Positions 13,084 to 22,200 of a DNA stretch of 26,792 nt are shown here, one piece after another (positions within the stretch are counted from its first letter, which is position 1; each line of letters starts with the position of its first letter). The notes beneath the pieces were generated by a model, which made no database searches, was not told the DNA's origin, and saw nothing but the letters and a program-made list of their open reading frames with translations. Origin of the DNA: Lachnospiraceae bacterium UBA7205 (lineage in GTDB: Bacteria > Bacillota > Clostridia > Lachnospirales > Lachnospiraceae); NCBI GenBank assembly GCA_002490665.1, contig DKUL01000081.1, forward strand, positions 1-26,792, read 5' to 3'. Position numbers and translations under genes: made by a program.

Positions 13084-16000
13084 CTAAATTTGTTCCAGCA
13101 CTTCTATCATCTTTTTCCCTGTGTTCATGACGTCCTCCATCGCGACGTCTGCAACATAAGCCCGCAATTCCTCCATATATGAGCCAAGCTCCTCGGGAAG
13201 CCGGTATTCCTCAAGTTCTGCAAGCGCTGCGTCCGCTCCATCCAGGTCAAAACTGTCCATGGCGGCATTCAGTTTGTCAAGTGCCGCAACAATCTCTGTC
13301 TTGGGGACTTCCCTCTTGTCCTGCTCATTCGCTTTTCCATACGGCTCCAGTATCGGTTTGTAGCTTCTGTACAGCTCCAGAACAGATGGCGTCTCCCTGG
13401 TAATCGTCTCCACATCCTCTGCATTACCACACTGCTCCATCCTGTAAAACAATTCAGACAGCTCCAATGCGCCAATCATGCGCGCCGTATTCTTCAGTGC
13501 ATGTACCTCTATAGTATAATCGCGAATCATTCCGTCTGCAAGACATTTTTCAATTTTTGTCGCCTTCAGGTCGATTAATTTATAAAAATCGCCGAGCAGG
13601 CTGATAAACAATTCCTTACTTCCAGAATTTTTAATACCCTCTGCAACATTCAGTCCTTCAATGACCGGAAGCTCCTCTTGCACCAATGCCTGTTCCTTTA
13701 CAGGGGCTGATGCCGATGTCTTATGTATCAATTCCTTTGGCAGCCATGCGCGAATCTTGCTGCAGATGTCTTTCAGTTCAATCGGTTTGGGTACGAAGTC
13801 ATTCATCCCTGCTTTCTGAAACGTTTCCCTTGCCCCCGTCACGGCATTCGCCGTCAGGGCAATGATGGGCATCTGCTGGAAATATGGGTCATCAAGCTGC
13901 CTGATATTCTGTGTCGTCTCGACACCGTCCATGACAGGCATCATATGGTCCATAAAGACAATGTGGTATTTTTTCTCCTGTACCATCTCGATTGCCCTCT
14001 TTCCTGAATTTGCCGTGTCAATATTCATCTGTAACGGCTGCAGCAGGCCCTTTGCAACTTTCAGGTTCATCTCGTTGTCATCCACAATCAGTATCTGTGC
14101 GTCAGGCGCCGTAAAGTTCATTACATTGTCTGTCTCGGCAAAGACCGCAGTTGTCTCATGGTTAATCACCTGACAGAAATTCAATGTGTAGAGCGGTTTG
14201 TTGACAACTGTCACCTGCTCATCCCACACAGCTTCCCGCATCGGATTCTGCAGCACGCAAAGCTCGGTGCCCCTTGAGACAAAATGCTGTTCTATGCAGT
14301 CCTTCAGTCCCTGATAGACAGCTTCATCCACAAAGAAAAAGTCTACCTTGTCATTGCGTTCCCTTGCCTCATAGCAGTCCACATACCTTAGCCCATAGCC
14401 TTCTGCCAGTTTTTTAAGCTGTTCCAGGCTGCGCTTGTCATTCATATGCCCGCTCACGACCATCGGCTCATGAATCACCGCATCCTCCTTGACAATTGCC
14501 GCCTTCTGTGACCCGATGACTTTTTGCGGAATGTTGAAATAAAACCTGCTTCCCTTTCCGTACTCGCTCTCCACATTAATCTGTCCACCCATATTTTCCA
14601 CCAGCTGCTTTGAAATCGCCAGGCCAAGTCCTGTTCCTTCCTTGTTTCTGTTTTTCTTCGTATCCACCTGCTGGAACGAGCCAAAAAGTTTATCCAAATC
14701 ATCCGGCTTGATGCCCTGGCCGGAATCCTCAACTGCGATATCCAGATTGACCATATCCGCTTCCTGCATCTGCGTCATTTTAATCGTCAGCCTGACAAAG
14801 CCCGACTCGGTAAACTTGATTGCATTGTTTGCAATGTTGATAATTACCTGGCGGATACGCAGGGAGTCGCCATACATTATATGCGGCAAATCCCTGTCAA
14901 TGTCAAAAATCAACTCCACCGGCTTATCCGCAATCCTGTTTAAAAATATCATACTCAGGTCGCTGAGCATGGACATTGGTTCATATTCCTCCGCAATAAT
15001 TTCAAGTTTTCCGGATTCTATTTTTGAAAAATCAAGGATGTCATTGATAATTGTAAGCAGCGACGCCCCCGAATTTTTAATGTTCATCAGATAACCCCTG
15101 TCCTGGGCAGACAGGTCGCTCCTAAGCAGTATCTCAGTCATTCCCACAATGGCATTCATGGGCGTCCTGATTTCATGGGACATGTTGGAGAGGAAGTTGG
15201 ATTTTGACTCATTTGCCTCCTCCGCACGAAGCTTCGCCTCCTTCAGCTCCTGCATCATATTATAGCTTTTTGTCATGTTCAGCATAATCAGGCAGTAGCC
15301 CCTTACCTTACCCTTGATTACAAGCTCCTTAATAAATTTCTCATAATGCTTCTCACCGATTACAATCTGTAAATCCTCCGTCCGAAACAGCCGCTCTAAC
15401 TTTTCAGGAATCCGCTCTCCCTTGTGGATTTCCGAAAGTTCTGTAAATTGTTCTTTTGCAAACTTGTTGGCATCAAGGAATCCATATGCATTGTCGACAA
15501 TCATGAATACAGCATTATAGTTCTCTATTACCCATCCGCGCCCAATATCGAGCACGTTGAAAATGTCCCCCTCCACAACGCTCAGGATGATAAGCAGTAC
15601 CGCAATGGAGGAAAAAACCGGCACGAACTCAAAGCTGAACTTGAACACGATTTCCATAATAAGCGGAACAATAATGACAAACTTGGCAACAATCAGGTGC
15701 GAAAGGTTATGTTTCTCATTCCCGCCCTGCCGCCTTAGCTGCAGCCTCCGTATAATCATATATACAATCAGTACCAGCAAAAAAGCAAGCAGGAAACCAT
15801 ACCGTACCTTGTATACAATCCCACCCTGCATATCGAAAAAATGGTAGCCAAATTTTGAATCTTCCTCAAGATTATGGTGTCCAAACATTTCCTCGCGTCT
15901 GGAGTCATCCCACACAACCGTTATGACTGCCAGCTCAAACAGCATCCACAAATATGTAAATCGTCTGACCCATTTGTGTTTCGTGTCAATCTGCATATAG

Positions 16001-16272
16001 GACAATATAAATTTGATAAAGAAAAAGTAAAACAGGAAATTGCCCAGGTACTCCATCTTTAACGCCAGCGTTGCCTCGTCTGGTCTGCTCGTCCGAAGCA
16101 GCAGGAAATAGGCTCCGTTCATGATGAGGCAGCCGATATTGGCAATCATCAGGTTGGTTGACGACCTGTTCTGTTCCTTTCCAATAAGCACAAAAATGCC
16201 TATCAGCGGTATTACAATACCCATCATAGATATCAGCATCCATACGATTCCCGCACCAATCTCTAAATGCAT
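13084..16272 (-). CDS. 7TM hybrid sensor histidine kinase with receiver and HPt domains
   Basis: The protein is 1062 residues from the ATG at 16272 (GGGGTG 8 bases upstream); the longer frame to 16365 starts inside the promoter. Order: about seven N-terminal membrane helices (residues 8-235, resembling the 7TM histidine-kinase sensor region), PAS-like domain (about 245-330), HisKA with His366 in SHEIRTPMNAI, HATPase with NIANNAIKF, DSGQG and GTGLGLAIS. A degenerate receiver-like segment follows (about 605-690), then an intact receiver (Asp731/732, Asp775 in VFMDHMMPVMDG, Lys829) and an HPt domain with His924 in VHALKNTARM. All modules for a His-Asp-His-Asp relay are present. The ligand is unknown. 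Confidence 0.93.
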   Translation of the reverse strand: MHLEIGAGIVWMLISMMGIVIPLIGIFVLIGKEQNRSSTNLMIANIGCLIMNGAYFLLLRTSRPDEATLALKMEYLGNFLFYFFFIKFILSYMQIDTKHKWVRRFTYLWMLFELAVITVVWDDSRREEMFGHHNLEEDSKFGYHFFDMQGGIVYKVRYGFLLAFLLVLIVYMIIRRLQLRRQGGNEKHNLSHLIVAKFVIIVPLIMEIVFKFSFEFVPVFSSIAVLLIILSVVEGDIFNVLDIGRGWVIENYNAVFMIVDNAYGFLDANKFAKEQFTELSEIHKGERIPEKLERLFRTEDLQIVIGEKHYEKFIKELVIKGKVRGYCLIMLNMTKSYNMMQELKEAKLRAEEANESKSNFLSNMSHEIRTPMNAIVGMTEILLRSDLSAQDRGYLMNIKNSGASLLTIINDILDFSKIESGKLEIIAEEYEPMSMLSDLSMIFLNRIADKPVELIFDIDRDLPHIMYGDSLRIRQVIINIANNAIKFTESGFVRLTIKMTQMQEADMVNLDIAVEDSGQGIKPDDLDKLFGSFQQVDTKKNRNKEGTGLGLAISKQLVENMGGQINVESEYGKGSRFYFNIPQKVIGSQKAAIVKEDAVIHEPMVVSGHMNDKRSLEQLKKLAEGYGLRYVDCYEARERNDKVDFFFVDEAVYQGLKDCIEQHFVSRGTELCVLQNPMREAVWDEQVTVVNKPLYTLNFCQVINHETTAVFAETDNVMNFTAPDAQILIVDDNEMNLKVAKGLLQPLQMNIDTANSGKRAIEMVQEKKYHIVFMDHMMPVMDGVETTQNIRQLDDPYFQQMPIIALTANAVTGARETFQKAGMNDFVPKPIELKDICSKIRAWLPKELIHKTSASAPVKEQALVQEELPVIEGLNVAEGIKNSGSKELFISLLGDFYKLIDLKATKIEKCLADGMIRDYTIEVHALKNTARMIGALELSELFYRMEQCGNAEDVETITRETPSVLELYRSYKPILEPYGKANEQDKREVPKTEIVAALDKLNAAMDSFDLDGADAALAELEEYRLPEELGSYMEELRAYVADVAMEDVMNTGKKMIEVLEQI

Positions 16273-16307
16273 GTCCGTTACACCCCTTTTATGATATTGA
16301 TACTTCC

Positions 16308-16336
16308 ATTTTATCCTTTTTTGCAATTTCTGTCTA
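16308..16336 (-). promoter_or_regulatory. Promoter of the phosphorelay operon
   Basis: On the minus strand, -35 TAGACA (16331-16336) and -10 TAAAAT (16308-16313) have a 17-base spacer, about 35 bases before the kinase start codon. Confidence 0.65.
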
Positions 16337-16342
16337 TTGTTT

Positions 16343-16440
16343 TTGGCAATCTTTCCCCTGCTCACATAACAGTTCAGCCTTCGGCTTCCTGTTATCTGCT
16401 CACTGCGTCCCCTTGCATCGCTTCAGAGAAAGATTGTCAA
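16343..16440. repeat. 98-bp inverted-repeat element (MITE-like)
   Basis: The ends are 15-base inverted repeats with two mismatches: TTGGCAATCTTTCCC (16343-16357) against the complement of GAGAAAGATTGTCAA (16426-16440). Inside, ATAACAG (16366-16372) pairs with CTGTTAT (16389-16395) around AGCC/GGCT. No clear target duplication flanks it. It sits directly upstream of the kinase promoter and next to the relaxase remnant, at the junction between chromosome and island. Confidence 0.5.
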
Positions 16441-16452
16441 GTGTGTTTGTAA

Positions 16453-16822
16453 ACTTTTCTCTTTAAAATCAATAGAAACTGTTACTCTGACCAAATCAAA
16501 AACCGCATCTACCATATCCGCTACCAGAAATCAAATAATAAGGACAGATACCTACGCCGGCACAAAACAAAGCTACTGCTCCATGATGGCGCTGAAAATG
16601 TGCTGAAACGTTTTGACATCGACACCAGAAACCTTGACGTTGAAAACCTTCGCAGCGACTACCATGCGCTCCATTCTAAAAAGGAAAACCTGCCAATCCG
16701 CCGAAAAAGACATTACCGCCCTTACACGGAATCAGGATAACCTCAACCTATACCTTGACTGCAATCCGGCACAGCAGGAAAACGCCGACAGGAAACCCGA
16801 TAAAAATCAACAAACCCTCTAA
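16453..16822 (+). pseudogene. Remnant of a relaxase/mobilisation protein C-terminus
   Basis: From about 16453 the plus strand reads ...NRIYHIRYQKSNNKDRYLRRH, then HDGAENVLKRFDIDTRNLDV and LRSDYHALHSKKENL before a stop at 16738. The +1-shifted frame continues naturally as AEKDITALTRNQDNLNLYLD up to the stop at 16820-16822. This matches my memory of C-terminal regions of relaxases from clostridial conjugative or mobilisable elements. The N-terminal catalytic part is missing, no start codon is present, and a frameshift lies near 16685-16705. It is a decayed fossil of an integrated element. A terminator follows directly. Confidence 0.6.
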
Positions 16823-16835
16823 ATTCGACATTTAG

Positions 16836-16892
16836 AAAGGGTGTATCGCAACGAGGTTTTAACCCTTACTGCAATACACCCTTTTTATTTTT
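16836..16892 (+). terminator. Terminator after the relaxase remnant
   Basis: AAAGGGTGTAT (16836-16846) pairs with ATACACCCTTT (16874-16884), extended inward by GCA/TGC after one mismatch, and is followed by TTTTTATTTTT. The following 16893-17003 stretch shows no gene. Confidence 0.75.
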
Positions 16893-17003
16893 CAGCAATC
16901 TACTGGTACTTTTATTTTTATGCTTTCGCACATTCCCATATCTTTTTATCATAATACGCTCCATTTGCACATTAGAACCAAACCTAACGCCAGCAGCATC
17001 ACA

Positions 17004-17480
17004 TTACTTGTTTGTAGCAATGACTGACATAATGCCTTTTACATTGTCCACCCATTTATCAAAATTATCTTTCAGAATCAATCCTTGATTTAATGGACAT
17101 ATAATTTCAGAATCTCCTACAGAACTCTGCAATGATTTTAAGGAATTTTTTATATGGCTTGCACCAGATGTGGAAAAAGGAATGATCTTCTTCCCCATGA
17201 AATCATAACGCTTGAGACAGTCCATGAGAAATTCAGGTGCTTCTGAATACCAGAGCGGAAAACCAACAAATACAACATCTATTTCATTCAAATCAACGGA
17301 AGGCATTGTATATGCCGCAATGATTTGATTTTTGCGTTCCTCACTAACTCGCTTTAACGCATGGAAATATACTCCATACGGTTCTACTACAACTAAATCT
17401 CCACCAAAGACATTCTGAATACGTTCCGCCAGCTTTTTAGTTGTGCCACTATTGGAATAATAAATAATTATACTTTTCAT
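17004..17480 (-). CDS. Flavodoxin-family protein
   Basis: This 158-residue protein starts MKSIIIYYSNSGTTKKLAERI, the FMN phosphate-binding loop of flavodoxins, followed by VDVVFVGFPLWYSEAPEFL (aromatic isoalloxazine loop) and FSTSGASHIKNSL. Such proteins carry electrons or act as small NAD(P)H:quinone-type flavoproteins in the cytoplasm. The ATG is preceded by TGAGGAAAAAT. It lies 83 bases after the NERD-helicase gene on the same strand, with a probable terminator between, so it is likely a separate unit. Base composition is AT-rich like the island genes. Redox partner and substrate are unknown. Confidence 0.88.
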   Translation of the reverse strand: MKSIIIYYSNSGTTKKLAERIQNVFGGDLVVVEPYGVYFHALKRVSEERKNQIIAAYTMPSVDLNEIDVVFVGFPLWYSEAPEFLMDCLKRYDFMGKKIIPFSTSGASHIKNSLKSLQSSVGDSEIICPLNQGLILKDNFDKWVDNVKGIMSVIATNK

Positions 17481-17515
17481 ATATTTTTCCTCAATTTTTA
17501 CATATAGTGTTACGC

Positions 17516-17551
17516 AAAAAAGACTCTCAGAGCTAATATCCAGAAGTCTCT
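17516..17551 (-). terminator. Probable terminator of the helicase module
   Basis: On the minus strand, AGACTTCT (17542-17549) pairs with AGAGTCT (17521-17527) with one bulge and a 14-base loop, then TTTTTT. It begins 15 bases after the NERD-helicase stop codon. Confidence 0.5.
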
Positions 17552-17563
17552 ATTTGCACATTT

Positions 17564-19288
17564 CTATTCAAGTTCCAAAATCTTTGATTGAGTTTTCATG
17601 GCCACCCGACCCTTAGCTGCAAAGTGACTCTTGCTGTTAATTGCATCTGCTATGGCCTTAATCTTAGAATCATCTCCGTTAATAATCAATGCCAGCCTCT
17701 GAGTTGCTCTTGAACAAGCCACATAAAACAATCGTTTTCTTTCCTCATCTGTGAAGCTATTTTCATCGATATCTACTATTATAATAACCCGGCTCTCCAA
17801 CCCTTTGAATTTGCTTGCCGTTGTAAACATCACCGAAGAATTGGTCTTTTCTCGTGTAATCGAAATACCTGAGATTTTTATTACCCCATTCATAATAGAG
17901 TCTTTTTCACTTTTCAGGGAAAGTATGACAATATCAGAATATTCATAACCGTGCTTGTCATCCGTCAGCTGTTTGAGCAATTTCGTCATTCCCGAAATAT
18001 GCGATCCTTTAAAAAAGCTGATGCTCGTCTGTTCGCCATTGATCATCATTACCTTTTTATCAAGAGTTATATCAATAACATTGTACGATGTCATAGCGAT
18101 CTCATATGTATTCCGGCAGTTCTTTGTGAGAAGAAGTTTACAGTCTGAATTCCTTATCCATTCAGGCACTTCCTTTGTAGTCAGAATCTGATTCTTGTCA
18201 TAAAAAACGAAGAAATGTCCTTCCTTGAGTTCCGTATAATCCTTGAAATAGATCACTTCCTCATTTAAGAAGTCCTGCGCTTCATCAATTATCACATCAT
18301 CATACTCTAAATCATTCCAATCTATGTTTTGAAGCTCAGATGCGCGTTTTGCCGATGATGAGGTATCCGCTCCAGGCCTGTATTTTGAAATGAATGTATG
18401 TATATTGTAGTAAGTTACATTGGGATATGGAAATGTTTTCTGCAAGTATGCAAACAAAAACCTGTTAAAACACAGAAACAATACTTGCCGTCCATCTGCA
18501 CCGAATCTGCGAGCTGCTTCCTTTGCAATAAGAGTTTTGCCGGTTCCTGCAACTCCTTGTATTGTCGCATTTTTTTGCTCAGAAATATAATCCAGCAATC
18601 CGGTTTGTTCATTTGTCAATTTCAGGAAAGCTCTATCAAGTTCTCCTTTACGAACACCTGGGGCTGTAATGAGTTCAAAATCCGTTGCTATAGAATCAAT
18701 GATTCTTTCATATTCTTCGTCAGTTATATTGACCTTGTTTCTGTTTGAGTAGAAATCAAAAACATTATAAATTGCCTGCTTCCCAGCCGAAAAATCCTCG
18801 TCTCCAAACACAGCTCCAGATACTTCTCTATATTTCAATGGAAATTGATCTATCTTGTCTTTTATAGTACAAGTAGAAAACCACGCAGCAGCTTCGATTG
18901 GAAATCTATCGCTCAAGTCCGGAGCAATATTGTCTATCAATTTTCTGTAATGATAAATACCATCTATAGCTTGTGACAGAGGATCCTTCTTTTTATTCGG
19001 ATCTAGAACGCTTATTTCACCTGTTTCAGTATTTATCTGATGAAAGACTCCTCCTTGACATTTTATATCACCGCCTTTAACTTCCAGCACCAATGCGCCA
19101 AGGTTTCTGTTAAGAATCAGAAAGTCATTTTCCTTCCATGCAGACTTCCATTTGTTCCCCCGTTTTACCCATTGAACAGAATGAAATATCGTAAAGTTTT
19201 CACCCAAAGATGCCAGCAGGTCATACACTCTTATCTCTGAATAAGGTACTTCTGATAAATCTTCCTTTACAGGATACATCTGTGCCAT
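17564..19288 (-). CDS. NERD nuclease domain fused to superfamily 1 DNA/RNA helicase
   Basis: This 574-residue protein starts with a NERD domain (nuclease-related, PD-(D/E)xK-like). It has Glu18 (SEIRVYDLL), Asp55 (ENDFLILN) and Glu69-x-Lys71 (LEVKGGD), a full set of candidate catalytic residues. The helicase core follows: Walker A GVAGTGKT (245-252), Walker B VIIDEAQD (332-339), TTASKFKGLE (489-498) and the UvrD-type motif VI FYVACSRATQRL (521-532). It should couple nucleic-acid translocation to cleavage. The start is one base after the RecQ-like stop, with AAGGAG inside the end of that gene, indicating coupled translation. The NERD-helicase fusion is known; this pairing is not one I can name. 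Confidence 0.9.
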   Translation of the reverse strand: MAQMYPVKEDLSEVPYSEIRVYDLLASLGENFTIFHSVQWVKRGNKWKSAWKENDFLILNRNLGALVLEVKGGDIKCQGGVFHQINTETGEISVLDPNKKKDPLSQAIDGIYHYRKLIDNIAPDLSDRFPIEAAAWFSTCTIKDKIDQFPLKYREVSGAVFGDEDFSAGKQAIYNVFDFYSNRNKVNITDEEYERIIDSIATDFELITAPGVRKGELDRAFLKLTNEQTGLLDYISEQKNATIQGVAGTGKTLIAKEAARRFGADGRQVLFLCFNRFLFAYLQKTFPYPNVTYYNIHTFISKYRPGADTSSSAKRASELQNIDWNDLEYDDVIIDEAQDFLNEEVIYFKDYTELKEGHFFVFYDKNQILTTKEVPEWIRNSDCKLLLTKNCRNTYEIAMTSYNVIDITLDKKVMMINGEQTSISFFKGSHISGMTKLLKQLTDDKHGYEYSDIVILSLKSEKDSIMNGVIKISGISITREKTNSSVMFTTASKFKGLESRVIIIVDIDENSFTDEERKRLFYVACSRATQRLALIINGDDSKIKAIADAINSKSHFAAKGRVAMKTQSKILELE

Positions 19289-19289
19289 A

Positions 19290-22200
19290 TCAACTCAGCT
19301 CCTTCTTGATGTTATCATAATCAATCTCGTAGATTCGATATGCATGCCATCCTTTTCGGCGGAAATACTCCAACGTACCATTCGAAGTATCCTGCTGACA
19401 TATCAATGTATCCTTTGATGGCCATGACATTAATATATCTCTTCCTTCATCTGATTTTTTTATTGTTGTTTCCAAATATTCCGGGATGGGAAGTTCAAGT
19501 TCTTTAAGTTTCTGTAAAACAGGATGATCACTCTCATCATAGAACGATTCGAGATCCTGCCAATCTTTATACATATTAGTTGGATATGAATGTTCCTTAT
19601 CCACTGATCTGCTCATTTTTACAGTCTTTGGTGCAACCGGTTCCATTCCCACGAGCACATCATATCCTAGAAAGTACTCTTCGATATAATTCCATCTTTC
19701 CTCGTCAGTTTTAAGTTCATTAAAAAATCTGAGAAGTACTGATACATCTCTGTCATGCTTCTGCTTAGCCTTTGTTACATAGTTGTTGGAATAGAACATA
19801 TTCCCCATGACGATGCTTCTGACTTTATTGGGATCGTTAAGTCGGATAAATATTTCGGGTTCCTCACCGCCTGCAACCTCATATGTAATATAATCAAATA
19901 TCGACAACAATTTCAAAGCAGTGTTTGAATTACTATCAGACGTAAGGCTCAAGTATCCTTCATAAGAGGAACTCCCTTCCTCTCTTGAAATATAGTGCAT
20001 TACATTTGATCTGATGATCGGTCTGCGCATAAATTCCTTGAAATTCCCATTTGCCAACGTATAGAATGTCTTTCCGGAAGAATCTCCGCCTCTATGCTTT
20101 ACGCATCGTCCATCAGGGTCAACAAGATCAAATAATGAATTGGCAATTATTCTTGCCTTCGCCATACCATATTTTTCTCTGATAATCTTTGCAAAGTCTT
20201 CTATTGTAAAGTATTGCTTTCTGAACTCTGTGTACAAACAGTTAGCAATGTATTCGAAGTCAGAAAGAATTGTTTCACGTATTTCAGATAATAGCAATTC
20301 ACCCCTTGCCTCAATTGTAATCCTCTGCCTTGGAGCTATTTTGCTTCTTATCGATGGCATTATTTCTACTTTATCTTTAGATGTAAAATTTGCATTGAAA
20401 TACCAATATTTAAATTGCGGGAATGAAATGTTTGGATAATATGTTTCCCAAACGCTCTTTAAATCAAGTGTGTAGATATCTCCGCCATCACTTAACAGAC
20501 TTCCCTCCGGCTGCTTTTCCTGAAACCTCCCTCTGGACACAAATTTCATATGCCTGCCAAATTCAGAATATAGCACCTCTTTCTCAGATTCTCTATTAAC
20601 ACAAATAAATGCTTTTGTAAAAATGCTCTGAGGACGCGAAATCAGAACCTTGAAATTATATTTATCGTAAAAATCCTTTTCCAACATCAAAAGGCATGTC
20701 TTGAGCTTATTAATACACTCGCCTTCGGTTTTACCGTTAAAAATATAAGTAAACGATTCCGGCGAAATCAGGAAGCTCCTGTCTCCTTTTTTGCTCTTAT
20801 ATGTATCGTAAATTCCTTCAAGAACCTTTTTTATCTGATACTGTTTTATTTGTGACATCCCAAAAAGCACTTTCATGAATGTCATGTCATTATAATAAAA
20901 GTCTGTTATTGCATTGCCTTTCATTGAAGATTTACGAGCCGCTCGTCCGATTTCCTGAACATAATCTGAAAGGTTTCCACTAACCGCATAGTGATATACA
21001 TTCTTTACATCATTGACATCCACACCCATACCAAAAGCTTTTGTAGCAAGCATTATCGGTGTAGTACCCATTCTGAATCCTTCGAAAGTTTGCCGCTTTG
21101 TTTCATTAAAAGCCTCATCACTTTGCTCATCAATGTTTCTGCCTATATAGATTCCAATCCTTTTATCCGTTGTAATTCCAGCAAATCCCCGCATGCCCCT
21201 TGAAGCGTCGTATGCCAATAAAGCATAAGGGAAATACACAATAGTCTTCTCCCCATTGGAAAGCCATCTATTAATTCTTTCATCCAGTGATTTGCATTTT
21301 TCTGCCTCATACTGATCCTTTGGAAGTTTCTCTCCACTTCCTGGATGCGCTATTTCAAACCCAATATCATCTCTACGAACATAGCCCAAGTATTTAATGG
21401 GATTTTCCATATACAGACTAATAATTGTATCGCTTACAGAGTCATCTACACCTCCGTTAATAGCTGTAGCTGTAAAGGCACATATAGGAAAATGATATAC
21501 CTTCTGCTGCATCGCCTTTTTAGTTGTGACGTTGATTCTGTTTCTAAGCTTGTTTAAATAGCTACCAAGATACCAGTAATCCGGTCTAAAACCTACTCCC
21601 CAGGTAGTCACAATATGTGCTTCATCAACGATTACCAATCCAATTTCACGATCACCTACTATAGTCTCGATCGAATACGACAGCAATGTTTCAGGGCTAA
21701 GATACAAGAGATCAACTTCTCCGCTTTTTATTCTTTGAAGTACAGCTTCCTTCTCAACTTGAGTTATCAAGTCAGAATTAAATACTTCCACTCTCGTATA
21801 CCCGGACTTATGCAGTTTCTCCTTTTGGTCTTGCATTAAGGCCTTAACCGGTTCTATTATGACTGTAAGTTTCTGATATTTTTTTGCCAAATATACTGCC
21901 GGTATTTGAAACATCACAGATTTACCAGCTCCAGTTGATGCCGTGATAAATATATCTCTGAATCCAGTACTTTCATCATAAGAATTCTCTGCCTGATGAA
22001 TAATCTCCTGAATAATATGTGCCTGCGATAAATCTACAACTTCCTTGTTAATATCAGGATTCTTATAGAACTTAATAGTTCTGAAGTTTTCAAATCCTTC
22101 TATTCTGATATCATTCTTAGCAATAGATATCAATTCATTTTCAAATTCCACATCCTCGGGAAGCTTTTCGTTAAAATTAATCAGTCTTATACCATTCTGG

